Assembly: GCA_001029295.1 (NCBI GenBank)
Contig: LDXJ01000055.1
Location: forward strand, 84,063-148,062
Length of the DNA stretch: 64,000 nucleotides
DNA from: Peptococcaceae bacterium CEB3
GTDB lineage: Bacteria; Bacillota; Desulfitobacteriia; Desulfitobacteriales; Desulfitobacteriaceae
Direction: 5' to 3'
Below the pieces are notes generated by a model, which worked only from the letters and a program-made list of their open reading frames with translations, was not told where the DNA came from and searched no databases. Shown here one piece after another: positions 18,507 through 28,550 of the stretch. Position 1 is the stretch's first letter. Each line of letters begins with the position of its first letter. Position numbers and translations under genes: made by a program.

Positions 18507-18959
18507 ATGAAAACTCGCCGGCAGATGAAGATTCAGGAACTGATCGCGCAGGAAGCCGTTCACACCCAGGAGGAATTGGCCGACAAACTGCGTCAAGCGG
18601 GATTTGAGGTCACACAAGCCACAGTGTCGCGGGACATTAAAGAATTGGGCCTGGTCAAAGTGGCCGGGCAGAACGAGGAGTACCATTATGCCCTGGCGCC
18701 GGTGAGCCACCCGATCAACTACTCCGAGCGTTTGAAACGCTTGGCCCGCGAGGCGGTCATCAGTGTCAATTCCAGTGAAAACATCATCCTGATCCGTACC
18801 ATTCCCGGAAACGCTCATGCCTTGGCCGAACTCATCGATAACAGCGAATGGAAAGATATTATCGGCACGGTGGCGGGGGACAATACGATCTTAATGGTCG
18901 TTAAGCCCAAAGAGGCGACCCCCGCGGTGATGGCGCGCCTTGAACGGTTAATGGGTTGA
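18507..18959 (+). CDS. argR: arginine repressor ArgR/AhrC
   Basis: ArgR, 150 residues. The N-terminal winged helix (MKIQELIAQEAVHTQEELADKL then QATVSRDIKELGLVKV) binds ARG boxes. The C-terminal trimerisation/arginine-binding domain has NIILIRTIPGNAHALAELID and the GTVAGDNTILMV motif. ATG 18507 follows AAGGAAGGGG. Its location between nadK and recN is the standard Firmicute arrangement. No arginine genes are in the window. Confidence 0.95.
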   Translation: MKTRRQMKIQELIAQEAVHTQEELADKLRQAGFEVTQATVSRDIKELGLVKVAGQNEEYHYALAPVSHPINYSERLKRLAREAVISVNSSENIILIRTIPGNAHALAELIDNSEWKDIIGTVAGDNTILMVVKPKEATPAVMARLERLMG

Positions 18960-18971
18960 GGGGGCTTAAGT

Positions 18972-20660
18972 GTGCTGGTGGAATTACACGTAGAAAACTT
19001 TGGCCTGATCGAGAAGATTCGTCTGAATTTCAGTCTGGGGCTTACGGTCTTCACCGGAGAGACCGGCGCGGGGAAATCCATGCTGATCGACGCTCTCGCT
19101 GTTCTTTTGGGCGGACGGGCTTCGGCGGAACATATTCGCCACGGGCAGGGGCGGGCTACCTTGGAGGGAGTCTTTGCGGCTCTGCCCGCAAGTATCCTCA
19201 GCAGGTTGGAAGAAGCCGGCTATCCGGCTGAAGAGGGGCAGCTTTTCCTGGGCCGGGAGGTTAACAGTTCAGGCCGGAATGTTTGCCGGGTTCAGGGACG
19301 AACGCTCCCTCTCACCCTCTACCGCACCCTCTGTGCGGGACTGGTCGACATTCACGGTCAAGCGGAACATCAGTCCCTTCTGCGGCAGGAAACTCAGAGG
19401 AATCTGCTCGATGCCCTGGGTGGCCGGGAGCAACAGGAACTCAAAGACGAGGTACAAAAGCAAGCCTCGGTTTACCGGAGTATCAGCAAGAGATTGCAAG
19501 AATTGAGCCTCTCGGAAGCCGAGCGCCAAAAACGGGTGGACATGCTGCAATTTCAATTGGACGAAATCGACCGGATCAATCCCCTCCCCGGCGAAGAGGA
19601 AAAGCTGACTGAGGAAAAAAAACGTTTAAGCAACGCGGAAAAGATCCTCAACCTGGCGGGAGAGACTTATGCCTGTCTCTATGAAGGTTCGGGGCGCGGA
19701 CAAGCCGCCTATGATTTATTGGCTACCGCGCGCAAGGATCTGGCCGAGCTCGCTCGTCTGGACGGCCGCGGCGCCGGCATGGCGGACCAGGTCGACGCGG
19801 TCTATTATAATTTGGAAGATCTGGCCGAACAGGTGAGAGCTTACCGGGAAGACTTTGACTTCGATCCGGGGAGGCTGGAGGAAATCGGGGACCGTCTGGT
19901 CCAACTGCACCGTCTGCGCAAGTACGGCGTTTCCATTGAGGAGATCCTGACGCTGCGATCCGGCCTGGTTAAGGAACTGGCGGATCTCGGCAATCTGGAG
20001 TTTCAGTTGGAGGAGGTACGCTCTCGCCAAAAGGAGGCCTTGCAATCCTACCTGGAGTTAGCCGGGCGCTTGAGCGCAAAAAGAAGGGAGGAGGCCGACA
20101 GGTTGGAAAGAGGGTTGACCGGGGAACTTTCCGGGCTGGGCTTGGAACGCAGCCGCTTAGAGGTGCGTTTCGTTCCGCGGTCCGGGGTGCATCCGGAGGG
20201 AGCGGAGGACATCGAGTTCTATTTTTCCGCCAACCCGGGTGAACCGCCGAAACCTTTGAGCAAAGTAGCTTCCGGGGGAGAGATGTCTCGTCTGATGCTC
20301 GCCCTGAAAGCGCTTCTGGCCCGGGCGGAAGAGGTGGGGACTTTTGTCTTCGATGAAGTGGACAGCGGGGTCGGGGGTCGGACGGTGCAGAAGGTCGGCG
20401 AGAAGCTCAGCCGAATCGCCCGGGAAAAACAGGTATTCTGCATTACCCATTCCGCCGCCGTGGCCGCCTTGGCGGAGGAGCACTTCGGGATTGTCAAGGA
20501 AGTTGTCAACGGGAAAACCCGGACTCTGGTGAGGCTGCTCGGTCAGGAGGAGCGGGTGGAGGAACTGGCCCGGATGCTGGGAGGGGAGGGTGAAATCTCC
20601 CGCCGCCATGCTCAGGAGCTTTGGCACTCAGGTGGCCGGCAAGCGGAAACAAAAAATTAA
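18972..20660 (+). CDS. recN: DNA repair protein RecN
   Basis: SMC-like ATPase of 562 residues. Walker A is GETGAGKSMLIDAL (about residues 31-44). Two coiled-coil arms span about 150-370. The ABC signature SGGEMSRLMLALKALL and Walker B TFVFDEVDSGVGG are present. It acts early in double-strand break repair. The start is GTG 18972, twelve bases after the argR stop, so probably the same transcript. Confidence 0.96.
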   Translation: MLVELHVENFGLIEKIRLNFSLGLTVFTGETGAGKSMLIDALAVLLGGRASAEHIRHGQGRATLEGVFAALPASILSRLEEAGYPAEEGQLFLGREVNSSGRNVCRVQGRTLPLTLYRTLCAGLVDIHGQAEHQSLLRQETQRNLLDALGGREQQELKDEVQKQASVYRSISKRLQELSLSEAERQKRVDMLQFQLDEIDRINPLPGEEEKLTEEKKRLSNAEKILNLAGETYACLYEGSGRGQAAYDLLATARKDLAELARLDGRGAGMADQVDAVYYNLEDLAEQVRAYREDFDFDPGRLEEIGDRLVQLHRLRKYGVSIEEILTLRSGLVKELADLGNLEFQLEEVRSRQKEALQSYLELAGRLSAKRREEADRLERGLTGELSGLGLERSRLEVRFVPRSGVHPEGAEDIEFYFSANPGEPPKPLSKVASGGEMSRLMLALKALLARAEEVGTFVFDEVDSGVGGRTVQKVGEKLSRIAREKQVFCITHSAAVAALAEEHFGIVKEVVNGKTRTLVRLLGQEERVEELARMLGGEGEISRRHAQELWHSGGRQAETKN

Positions 20661-20813
20661 TATACCGTTTTATGCCAATACTGAAAAAATCCAGGAAATG
20701 ATGGAACGCTTTTTATAGGATGAAAGACAAGTCACTTGGACACTTTAAGATTAGACTTCGCTTGATAAGGGCCGAAAAACGAGGAGAGCCGAAGGAGAAA
20801 GGGAAAAAATAAC

Positions 20814-22076
20814 ATGGAGGGTGATGGAGAGGTGAAAACCAGAAGATTCATCGTTATTTTGAGCCTCCTTCTCTGTACCTTCCTAAGCTTCAACCCGAGC
20901 ATTCAGCAGTTGGCCCAGTTTCCGGATTTCCAGACTCAAACAAAACTTGCGGCACCTGCGCTATCGGGGTTTTGGAGCCATGTGATTCAGTTTAACGAAG
21001 TGCCGGCGGTCAAGGCCCTGGCGGGTCCCACGACTCAAACCGTTCAGCTCACCTATAAGCTTTTCGGGATCTTTCCTTTAAAGTCAAGCGAAGTTGAAGT
21101 CATGCCGGAGATGAGTCTCCTGCCCGGCGGAGAATCCATCGGTGTCACTCTCCAATCCAAAGGGGTTATGGTTGTCGGGCAGGCGCCTGTGGTCGGTCCG
21201 GATGGGAAAAAGCATTTTCCAGCCAGAGACGCGGGGATTGAAACCGGGGATGTCTTATTGAAGATTAATCAGGAGGAGGTGCAATCCGATCAGGAGGTGG
21301 CCAGCCTGGTGAATGACGCCGGCAGAAATCACCAAGGCCTGCAGATTACGTTCAGGCACCAGGGGCAGGTACTGGTACGGACAGTGAATCCTGTTTACTG
21401 TCCCGACGATAAACGTTTTCGAATCGGTCTCTACGTCAGGGACGCGGCGGCCGGTGTCGGCACCTTGACGTATTATGACCCGACTACCAACAAATACGGC
21501 GCCTTGGGACACGTGATCAATGATGCTGATACAAACCAGAAAATTGATGTCTCCTCCGGTCAGGTGGTCGCTTCCGACATTCACTCCATCGAAAAGGGCC
21601 GCCGAGGGCATCCCGGCGAAAAAGTAGGTTCTTTCGACCTTGGTTCTTCCTTTAGCGGGACCATTGAGAAAAACACGCGCACCGGGATATTCGGCACCCT
21701 CCAAGGCAAATTGAAGAACCCCTACTTCTCGAAGCCCATTCCGGTCGGCTGGCAGACCGAAGTCAAAACCGGGCCGGCAAAAATCTACACGGTTTTGCAC
21801 GGGGAGAAGATTGGGGAGTACAGTATAGACATTGAACGGGTTATGTTGAACCGGACCGACAGTAAAAACATGGTTATTCGGGTCACGGATCCCAGACTGT
21901 TGGCGGAAACCGGAGGAATCGTCCAGGGGATGAGCGGCAGCCCAATCGTTCAAAACGGCAAACTCATCGGGGCGGTCACGCATGTTTTTGTCAATGACAG
22001 TTCCCGCGGCTACGGGGTCTTCATCGAAAACATGCTGCGTGATTCGGGTTTCCTCCGGGAGGGAAAAGCGGCCTAA
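20814..22076 (+). CDS. spoIVB: SpoIVB peptidase
   Basis: Sporulation signalling serine protease of the S55 family, about 420 residues. It has a signal anchor near the N-terminus (FIVILSLLLCTFLSF), a PDZ domain (about 115-195, DAGIETGDVLLKINQEEV) and the S55 protease domain with catalytic His in LGHVIND and Ser in QGMSGSPI. SpoIVB is secreted from the forespore and triggers pro-sigma-K processing. The start may be ATG 20814 or GTG 20832; the latter has GGAGGG within the preceding bases. It is followed by spo0A, as in Bacillus and clostridia. Confidence 0.96.
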   Translation: MEGDGEVKTRRFIVILSLLLCTFLSFNPSIQQLAQFPDFQTQTKLAAPALSGFWSHVIQFNEVPAVKALAGPTTQTVQLTYKLFGIFPLKSSEVEVMPEMSLLPGGESIGVTLQSKGVMVVGQAPVVGPDGKKHFPARDAGIETGDVLLKINQEEVQSDQEVASLVNDAGRNHQGLQITFRHQGQVLVRTVNPVYCPDDKRFRIGLYVRDAAAGVGTLTYYDPTTNKYGALGHVINDADTNQKIDVSSGQVVASDIHSIEKGRRGHPGEKVGSFDLGSSFSGTIEKNTRTGIFGTLQGKLKNPYFSKPIPVGWQTEVKTGPAKIYTVLHGEKIGEYSIDIERVMLNRTDSKNMVIRVTDPRLLAETGGIVQGMSGSPIVQNGKLIGAVTHVFVNDSSRGYGVFIENMLRDSGFLREGKAA

Positions 22077-22153
22077 AGGACTCACCGAACGGCTTTGGTT
22101 AGGCCGACCAAACCGGGGGCTTATTGCTCTTTCCTTGCCGGGAAAGGGCAAAC

Positions 22154-22182
22154 GAGCCTCCGGCTCTAAACTCCGGTTTTTT
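22154..22182 (+). terminator. probable terminator after spoIVB
   Basis: GAGCC-TCC-GGCTC hairpin followed by CTCCGG and a run of six T. It lies about 80 bases past the spoIVB stop and upstream of the spo0A promoter, separating the two units. Confidence 0.55.
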
Positions 22183-22212
22183 GATCATGATTGCAAATAC
22201 ACAGTCGGCGGA

Positions 22213-22239
22213 GAAGGAATAGGATAAAAGATGTCGAAC
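22213..22239 (+). promoter_or_regulatory. sigma-H-type promoter with overlapping 0A box, spo0A
   Basis: GAAGGAATA, 11 bases, then GTCGAAC fits the sigma-H form RnAGGAwWW-N11-RnnGAAT with one mismatch at the last base. The perfect 0A box TGTCGAA (22232-22238) overlaps the -10. An inverted repeat CGCGGA-attc-TCCGCG (22260-22275) lies in the leader. Autoregulation by Spo0A~P is inferred. Confidence 0.65.
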
Positions 22240-22310
22240 AATTTAAGAGGGCATAGCGTCGCGGAATTCTCCGCGAATCGCTGCAGTTGGAGGGAAGGCG
22301 AAAAGGGAAA

Positions 22311-23135
22311 ATGCACAAAGTTCGAGTGCTGCTTACAGACGACAACCGCGATTTTATTGAGGTTTTAAAGGAATATATCAAACAGCAGCAAGACATGGAT
22401 TTGGTCGGAGTCGCTTATCACGGTCAAGAAGCGGTTGAATTGATTAATCGGGAAGAACCTGATGTGGTTGTTCTTGATATAATTATGCCCCACCTTGATG
22501 GGCTGGGGGTTTTGGAGAAAATACAGGACCGGGCCAAAAAACCTCGGATCATTATTCTGTCGGCCTTCGGTCAGGAGACAATGACGCAGAAGGCGGTAAA
22601 CCTTGGTGCCGATTACTACATTTTAAAACCCTTTGATTTGGAAACATTGGGCCGCCGCATCCGGCAGCTGGCAGGCAACGATCCTGTCCCTGTCGGCCCG
22701 GGCCTGCAAGCTGCGAACATGGTGCTTGCGAACGGTGTTTTCGCCGCGGGATTGTCCCCCAAGAGTGCCGCCGGGGAGGCTAAACACCTGGAGGTCGAAG
22801 TAACCCGTATGATTCATCAGATGGGGGTTCCGGCCCATGTCAAAGGATATCAGTATCTGAGGGACGCTATCGTCGATGTCGTACAGGAGATTTCTCTCTT
22901 GGGCGCGGTGACCAAGGAATTGTACCCTATGATTGCCGAGAAATACGAAACCACACCGAGCCGGGTGGAACGCGCAATCCGCCACGCGATTGAACTCGCT
23001 TGGGACCGGGGCAACATCGAACTCATGAATAAATTTTTCGGTTATACGATTGATGTGGACCGCGGTAAGCCCACCAATTCCGAATTCATAGCTATGGTAG
23101 CGGACAAATTGCGCATGACGAACCTGATGCTCTGA
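22311..23135 (+). CDS. spo0A: sporulation master regulator Spo0A
   Basis: Response regulator of 274 residues. The receiver domain has acidic pocket Asp10-Asp11, phospho-acceptor Asp56 ([10 protein letters not shown]) and the conserved Lys in ILKPFDL. The effector domain (about 150-274) has the DNA-binding helix region [19 protein letters not shown]. Spo0A~P starts sporulation. ATG 22311 follows AAAAGGGA. An upstream 0A box suggests autoregulation. A strong terminator follows. Confidence 0.98.
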   Translation: MHKVRVLLTDDNRDFIEVLKEYIKQQQDMDLVGVAYHGQEAVELINREEPDVVVLDIIMPHLDGLGVLEKIQDRAKKPRIIILSAFGQETMTQKAVNLGADYYILKPFDLETLGRRIRQLAGNDPVPVGPGLQAANMVLANGVFAAGLSPKSAAGEAKHLEVEVTRMIHQMGVPAHVKGYQYLRDAIVDVVQEISLLGAVTKELYPMIAEKYETTPSRVERAIRHAIELAWDRGNIELMNKFFGYTIDVDRGKPTNSEFIAMVADKLRMTNLML

Positions 23136-23155
23136 TGAAGGGACATTGTCGCCAG

Positions 23156-23186
23156 GAAAAAGCCGGATTCGGCTTTTCTTTTTTCA
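23156..23186 (+). terminator. rho-independent terminator after spo0A
   Basis: AAAAAGCCG-GATT-CGGCTTTT hairpin with a following T-rich tract (CTTTTTT), 20 bases after the spo0A stop. Confidence 0.85.
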
Positions 23187-23216
23187 GCCGAGCTTTGTTC
23201 TAAGGGGGAATTAGAA

Positions 23217-24953
23217 GTGCTTACGCGTCTTCAGGTCGAGCGTCTGGCACGCGAAGGGGACAACGCCGTCATCGCGATCGACGGGCGCGGCAAAATTGCG
23301 GTTTTCAACGAGGCTGCGGCAAAATTGCTGGGCATAACGAAAGATGAAGCTTTGGGCTTGGCTTACGGGCAGGTTTTGCCTGACATACCCCTCTCTGAGG
23401 TGCGACAGCGGCAGGTCCCGAGTTTTAACCTGATGACCCGAATCGGCGGCAAGCAGGTCGTGGTCAGCAGTGTGCCTTACCGAAGCTTATCCGGGCGGGT
23501 GGGCGGTGTGGCCGCCTTCATCCGGAATATGGACGAATTCGAGAGTTTGAGCGCACAAGTCAATAATCTGCGGGAAGCGGGCAATCTCCTCACGGCTATC
23601 ATTAATTCCACGCAAGACGCCATCTCGGTCGCTGACGAAGACGGCGTGGGGATCCTGGTTAACCCGGCTTACACGCGCTTGACGGGTTTAACCGCGGAAG
23701 ATGTCCTGGGCAAGCCTCCCACGGTGGATATGGCCGAGGGGGGGGAGAGCATGCACATGAAAGTTCTGCGCACCGGCAAAGCGGTCAAAGGGATCAGTAT
23801 GAAAGTGGGTCCCAAACGCAAAGAAGTGATCGTCAATGTGGCTCCCATCCTGGCTCAGGGGAGACTTTTGGGCTCTGTGGGCGTGCTGCAGGATGTCTCC
23901 GAGATTCGCAAACTGTCCGATGAACTCGAAGGTGCTAAACGGATCATCCGGCATTTGGAGGCAAAGTATACTTTTACGGATATTATCGGGGAGAGTGAAG
24001 CGATCCGGGCGACGGTCGAACAGGCGCAGCGCGCCGCCGCCACCCCCGCGACCGTCTTGCTGCGAGGTGAGAGCGGGACAGGCAAGGAACTGTTCGCCCA
24101 CGCCATCCATCGCTTGAGCTCACGGCCCAAAGGCCAGTTCATCCGGGTGAACTGTGCGGCTCTTTCGGACAGCTTACTGGAAAGCGAACTTTTCGGCTAT
24201 GTGGAAGGGGCGTTTACCGGAGCTAAAAGAGGGGGAAAGGTCGGACTTTTTGAAGAGGCCAACGGGGGGACGATTTTCCTGGACGAAATCGGGGAAATCA
24301 GCCTGAACCTGCAAACCAAGCTTCTCAGGGTTCTGCAGGAACGGGAAATCGTGCGGGTGGGAGCCAATCAGCCGGTCAGTGTGGACGTACGGGTCATTGC
24401 CGCTACGAACGCTAACTTGGAAGAGGCACTGCGTCTGGGCAAGTTCCGGGAAGATCTTTATTACCGCTTAAATGTCATCCCGGTATTGATCCCTCCGCTG
24501 CGCCAGCGCCGCGCGGATATGCCCCTCCTGGTGCACCATTTGATCCGCAGGTTCAATCAGGAGTACGGCCGGGGTGTTGAGAAGGTCACGGATGAGGCCC
24601 TTGAGGTTTTAAGCCGGTATCAGTGGCCGGGAAATGTGAGGGAATTGGAAAACGTCTTAGGAAGGGCGATTATCAACATGCGCGTCGGCGACACGGTCAT
24701 GGAGGCCGGTTACTTACCCCCGCTCGACGGACGGCAGGGCGGAGGGGGCCAAGCCGGCAACGGCGCCTCAAACCCCGCTGCTGGCGGGAGGCCGGACGAG
24801 AGTAGTTACGCGGAACTGCAGTTTAGTTGGGAAGAGGAGGTCCTGCGCCGGGCTTTGAGAGAAGCGGGGGGGAATAAAACCCAGGCGGCCCGCAACCTGA
24901 AGATTTCGATCCGAAACTTTTATTACAAACTGCGGCGCCACGGGCTTGCTTAA
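23217..24953 (+). CDS. sigma-54-dependent transcriptional activator (BkdR/RocR type)
   Basis: Enhancer-binding protein of 578 residues. An N-terminal PAS domain (about 12-80) and a second PAS (about 120-215, [19 protein letters not shown]) sense signals. The AAA+ domain (about 255-480) has Walker [16 protein letters not shown], the sigma-54-contacting GAFTGA and Walker [12 protein letters not shown]. The C-terminal Fis-type HTH (about 535-576) reads [29 protein letters not shown] 23217 follows AAGGGGGA. A sigma-54 promoter and palindromic sites lie just downstream, before buk. It occupies the position of bkdR in Bacillus, so control of the downstream branched-chain operon is the natural inference. 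Confidence 0.93.
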   Translation: MLTRLQVERLAREGDNAVIAIDGRGKIAVFNEAAAKLLGITKDEALGLAYGQVLPDIPLSEVRQRQVPSFNLMTRIGGKQVVVSSVPYRSLSGRVGGVAAFIRNMDEFESLSAQVNNLREAGNLLTAIINSTQDAISVADEDGVGILVNPAYTRLTGLTAEDVLGKPPTVDMAEGGESMHMKVLRTGKAVKGISMKVGPKRKEVIVNVAPILAQGRLLGSVGVLQDVSEIRKLSDELEGAKRIIRHLEAKYTFTDIIGESEAIRATVEQAQRAAATPATVLLRGESGTGKELFAHAIHRLSSRPKGQFIRVNCAALSDSLLESELFGYVEGAFTGAKRGGKVGLFEEANGGTIFLDEIGEISLNLQTKLLRVLQEREIVRVGANQPVSVDVRVIAATNANLEEALRLGKFREDLYYRLNVIPVLIPPLRQRRADMPLLVHHLIRRFNQEYGRGVEKVTDEALEVLSRYQWPGNVRELENVLGRAIINMRVGDTVMEAGYLPPLDGRQGGGGQAGNGASNPAAGGRPDESSYAELQFSWEEEVLRRALREAGGNKTQAARNLKISIRNFYYKLRRHGLA

Positions 24954-25053
24954 ACAATCGATTAATCGATTACGCAAGCTTACGGAAACGCCAAAGGGCG
25001 ATAGCACGGATTTGCTCACGGCTTTGCCGGAAAGGCGGGACGTGTGCTTAAGA

Positions 25054-25112
25054 TTGCCTTGCGGTGGGCAAATTATAGCAAGCAATATATTGCGCACAAT
25101 GCAAAGAATTGC
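25054..25112 (+). promoter_or_regulatory. candidate upstream activator sites (GCAA/TTGC palindromes)
   Basis: Cluster of inverted repeats built on GCAA/TTGC: TTGC-N10-GCAA (25054-25071), the perfect palindrome GCAATATATTGC (25082-25093) and GCAAAGAATTGC (25101-25112), with centres 19 bases apart. They lie 100-160 bases upstream of the sigma-54 promoter, as enhancer sites do. Confidence 0.55.
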
Positions 25113-25209
25113 AAGTTTATAGGCCTTCACTCTTGTTAACAGGGTGGGACAGGATACGGAAAAAGGCGTTAAATTAGACAATTCAAAAGTTTTACTGTTG
25201 CCCTGGATT

Positions 25210-25226
25210 TTGGCATCTATCTTGCA
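25210..25226 (+). promoter_or_regulatory. sigma-54 promoter of the buk-bcd-vor operon
   Basis: TTGGCA, six bases, TTGCA matches the -24/-12 consensus TTGGCACG-N4-TTGCW in every strongly conserved position (GG and GC elements, correct spacing). Start of transcription would be about 25237, giving a leader of roughly 68 bases to buk. Confidence 0.85.
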
Positions 25227-25304
25227 TAAGGTTGCATAAGGAAAGAAGCGGAACAGCGAGAGAGCAGTACCACGGCACGGTCTCGTGGAAACGAAGGGGC
25301 AGAC

Positions 25305-26360
25305 ATGTATTTATTGGTGATCAACCCGGGTTCAACCTCGACGAAAGTCGGTCTCAGCCAGGATGGCGAGCTGCTGGCGGTCAAGACTTTGCAGCATGCG
25401 CCCGAGGAAATGCGCCGGTTCCGGAACGTCATGGACCAAAAGGAAATACGCCGCCGGGCGGTGGAGGGTTTTCTTTCCCAACAGGGGCTAAGTCCGAACG
25501 GATTGGCAGCGGTGGCAGCGCGGGGCGGGCTTCTCGATCCGGTTCCCAGCGGGACCTACGCGGTCAACGCCAGAATGCTAGAGCACCTGCTGACGGCCAA
25601 AAACGGCGAACACGCTTCCAACCTCGGTGCGGTGCTGGCCAAGGCTCTGGCGGACAGAGCCGGGATCCCGGCTTTTGTCGTCGACCCTCCGTCGGTGGAC
25701 GAACTGGAAGATTGGGCGCGCTTCTCCGGCCGGCCCGAGCTTCCCCGCGTCAGTTTTCTGCACGCTTTGAACATTCGTCGGGCGATTCTCCGCTGTGCCG
25801 CTGGGCTGGGCAAGCCGTTGCCAACCTGTCACTTTGTCGCGGTTCATCTGGGAGGGGGGATCAGCGTCGTCGCTGTCAAAGAGGGGCGAATCGTCGACGT
25901 GAGCAATGCCAATCATGGAGGACCTTTTTCTCCCGAACGTTCCGGCAGCTTGCCGGCGCGGGAGCTTCTGCATCTTTGTTTTTCCGGCCGGTATGGCGAA
26001 ATGGAGTTGAGACGGCAAATTAACGGCAAGTCCGGCTTGCTGGGCTACTTGGGGACCAATTCCGGTCAAGAGATAGAAGAACGCATAGAGCGGGGGGACG
26101 AGGAAGCCGGCCGGATCTTTCGGGCGATGGCTTACCAAATTGCCAAAGAAATTGGCGCCATGGCCGCGGTTCTCCCGCAAATTGACGGCCTTATTTACAC
26201 AGGGGGTCTGGCACATTCGGAGCTTTTGTTAGGTTTCATTCAGGAGTACGTAGGTTCTTTGGCCCCTGTCTTCCGGCTGCCGGGTGAAGATGAACTGACG
26301 GCTTTGGCGGAAGGGGCTTACCGGGTCTTGAGCGGCAAAGAAGAGGTACGTGTCTACTGA
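25305..26360 (+). CDS. buk: butyrate kinase
   Basis: Acetokinase-family butyrate/branched-chain fatty acid kinase of 351 residues, usual length. It has the N-terminal phosphate motif INPGSTSTK (residues 5-13), the central HLGGGISVVAVKEGRIVDV, NHGGPFSPERSGSLP and the C-terminal IYTGGLAHS. It makes ATP from acyl-phosphate at the end of leucine, valine or isoleucine oxidation. ATG 25305 follows CGAAGGGG. It is first gene behind the sigma-54 promoter. No phosphotransbutyrylase gene is present in the window. Confidence 0.95.
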   Translation: MYLLVINPGSTSTKVGLSQDGELLAVKTLQHAPEEMRRFRNVMDQKEIRRRAVEGFLSQQGLSPNGLAAVAARGGLLDPVPSGTYAVNARMLEHLLTAKNGEHASNLGAVLAKALADRAGIPAFVVDPPSVDELEDWARFSGRPELPRVSFLHALNIRRAILRCAAGLGKPLPTCHFVAVHLGGGISVVAVKEGRIVDVSNANHGGPFSPERSGSLPARELLHLCFSGRYGEMELRRQINGKSGLLGYLGTNSGQEIEERIERGDEEAGRIFRAMAYQIAKEIGAMAAVLPQIDGLIYTGGLAHSELLLGFIQEYVGSLAPVFRLPGEDELTALAEGAYRVLSGKEEVRVY

Positions 26361-26409
26361 GACACGCTGTACCAAAGCCAGAGGATCAAGAGAAAGGAAG
26401 TAATCGGAC

Positions 26410-27477
26410 ATGACAACTTTCGAGTATATGGAAAAATACGACTATGAACAACTTGTTCTCTGCCAAGACAACACCTCAGGACTTAAAGCCGTCATCTGCA
26501 TTCATGACACGACTTTGGGGCCGGCCTTGGGCGGAACGCGCATGTGGAATTATGCCAGTGAGGAAGATGCCATTCTTGACGCTCTGCGGCTGGCCAGAGG
26601 GATGACTTACAAGAACGCGGCCGCCGGCCTGAACCTGGGCGGTGGGAAAGCCGTCATCATGGGGGATTCCCGCACGCAAAAGTCAGAGGAACTGTTCAGG
26701 GCTTTCGGCCGCTATGTCCAGGCTCTCAACGGGCGCTATATCACCGCGGAAGATGTGGGAACCAACGTTCAGGATATGGACTGGATCCACATGGAAACCA
26801 AGTTTGTCACCGGTATTTCCTCGTCTTACGGAGCATCGGGAGATCCTTCGCCTCTCACGGCCTTGGGCGTGTATCGCGGCATGAAGGCCGCCGCCAAGGA
26901 AGCGTTCGGTTCGGACTCCCTGGAAGGAAAGACGGTAGCCATCCAGGGTCTGGGGCATGTGGGCTATTACCTGGCCAAACATCTCACAGACGAAGGGGCG
27001 AAGCTCATCGTTACGGACATTAACAGCGAGGCCGTGAAACGCGTGGCCCGCGAATTTGTGGCGACGGCGGTGCGGACGGAGGAGATTTTCGGGGTTAAAT
27101 GCGATATTTTCGCTCCCTGCGCCTTGGGAGCCGTCATTAACGACGAAACCATTCCCCAGCTTAAGTGCCAGGTGGTGGCGGGGGCGGCCAACAATGTCCT
27201 GAAAGAGGATCGCCATGGAGATGAACTCTACGAAAAGGGAATCCTTTACGCTCCGGATTATGTGATCAATGCCGGGGGTGTCATCAATGTTGCGGATGAA
27301 CTGGAAGGGTATAATGCCGAGCGCGCTTTGAAGAAAGTCGAGATGGTCTACGACAATGTGGCCCGGGTGATTGCCATCGCCAAGCGGGACCATATCCCGA
27401 CGTATAAGGCGGCAGATCGCATGGCGGAAGAGAGAATCGCCAAAATCGGCAAAGTGAGCAATACTTTCCTGCGTTAG
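26410..27477 (+). CDS. bcd: leucine dehydrogenase (Glu/Leu/Phe/Val dehydrogenase)
   Basis: NAD-dependent amino acid dehydrogenase of 355 residues, the length of Bacillus leucine dehydrogenase. [10 protein letters not shown] and [15 protein letters not shown] hold the catalytic Lys; [13 protein letters not shown] and the Rossmann motif [17 protein letters not shown] follow. It deaminates branched-chain amino acids to 2-oxoacids, the substrates of the downstream ferredoxin oxidoreductase. The AAGAAAGGAAG site upstream is good. It is 49 bases after buk, same operon. Confidence 0.94.
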   Translation: MTTFEYMEKYDYEQLVLCQDNTSGLKAVICIHDTTLGPALGGTRMWNYASEEDAILDALRLARGMTYKNAAAGLNLGGGKAVIMGDSRTQKSEELFRAFGRYVQALNGRYITAEDVGTNVQDMDWIHMETKFVTGISSSYGASGDPSPLTALGVYRGMKAAAKEAFGSDSLEGKTVAIQGLGHVGYYLAKHLTDEGAKLIVTDINSEAVKRVAREFVATAVRTEEIFGVKCDIFAPCALGAVINDETIPQLKCQVVAGAANNVLKEDRHGDELYEKGILYAPDYVINAGGVINVADELEGYNAERALKKVEMVYDNVARVIAIAKRDHIPTYKAADRMAEERIAKIGKVSNTFLR

Positions 27478-27571
27478 GTTTGAGGCGGGAAACCTGAAAC
27501 CTTCTCCTTCAAGGCTCCGGGACTCCTCCGGATAATCGGTGAGAGAAGTGCAGGCTTTCTTGCATTGAGAT

Positions 27572-27600
27572 TCGATCTACGGGCTTATCCGGTGTATAAT
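27572..27600 (+). promoter_or_regulatory. possible internal promoter before the kinase paralogue
   Basis: A perfect TATAAT (27595-27600) lies 24 bases before GTG 27624, with only a weak -35 (TTCGAT around 27571). It could give extra expression of the downstream vor genes. Confidence 0.35.
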
Positions 27601-27623
27601 CTTAAAGGACGGAGTGCTGGGGT

Positions 27624-28550
27624 GTGTTTCTGACATGGGTGGAACAAGTCAAGGGGATTGAATTGACGCTTTGGCGGGGCGAAGAACGCCTTGAGTCCCG
27701 GTGTTTCCCTCCGTACGGCCCCGCGGCCGGGGATCAGAATACAGAGCCGGACGCGCTCCGAGTGGCCTGTGAGGGTTGGCTGGGCGGTTTGGGCGTGAGC
27801 GCCTTGCAGGTCGTCCTCGTTGCGGGTCTGGATTTCCGGGCTTCCGCTTCCGGTTCGTGCCGGGTTGACAAGCTGGCGCGGACCTTTGGCGCTTGCCTCT
27901 GTGCCATCCCGCTGTGGTGGGAAGAGGACCTGCCGGAGTTGGCGGAGGTTTCGGGTTTCCCCGGCATCAAGCGTAAGGGGGTATATGACCGGATTGCGCA
28001 CGAGGCAGCCCTCTGCCGGCTGGAGCGGGAGTCGGAGCCGAACCTGTCGGCCAGGCTCATCGTGGCCAGCCTGGGGGAAGGGGTGTCTGTCGCGGCCTAT
28101 GCCGGCGGACGGCTTTTGGATGTCAACAATGCGCGCGACGGCGAGGGGCCCATGGGCTGGAAATGCAGCGGCTCCCTGCCGACGGAACCCTTTATTCATT
28201 GGGCTTTTACGGGTGGCAAGACCCGGGCGGAATTGGAGTCAGCCCTGGAAGAGGAAGGCGGCTGGGCCGCCTATAAAGGGATGATGTCTGCGGAAGAATG
28301 GGAAGAGATCATGGCTTATCAGGTGGTTAAAGAGATCGGTGCGATGCGGGCGGTGCTTAAGCAGAGAGTGGACAGGATCGTTCTTACCGGGGAAATGGCT
28401 TCTCGTTCAGGAATGGCTCGCATCAGGAAGCGGCTGCCGCCTGACCCGGCGGTTCAGGAGATTCCCGGTGCAGACCGCGCTTTGGGGCTCGCGCGCATTT
28501 GGTTGACCGACATGCGGTTGGCGGCGGAAAGAGGCGGGAAGCTTGATTGA
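27624..28550 (+). CDS. degenerate butyrate-kinase-like protein
   Basis: A 308-residue relative of butyrate kinase that looks catalytically dead. It lacks the N-terminal NxGSxS/T phosphate motif, starting instead MFLTWVEQVKGIEL. The HLGGGIS motif of the upstream Buk has become SLGEGVS, so the His is gone, and TGGLAHS has become TGEMASR. Matching frame segments such as LLDVNNARDGEGPMGWKCSGSLP show common descent. GTG 27624 follows AAGGACGGAG. Its stop overlaps the ATPase start. A regulatory or scaffold role is only a guess. Confidence 0.75.
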   Translation: MFLTWVEQVKGIELTLWRGEERLESRCFPPYGPAAGDQNTEPDALRVACEGWLGGLGVSALQVVLVAGLDFRASASGSCRVDKLARTFGACLCAIPLWWEEDLPELAEVSGFPGIKRKGVYDRIAHEAALCRLERESEPNLSARLIVASLGEGVSVAAYAGGRLLDVNNARDGEGPMGWKCSGSLPTEPFIHWAFTGGKTRAELESALEEEGGWAAYKGMMSAEEWEEIMAYQVVKEIGAMRAVLKQRVDRIVLTGEMASRSGMARIRKRLPPDPAVQEIPGADRALGLARIWLTDMRLAAERGGKLD

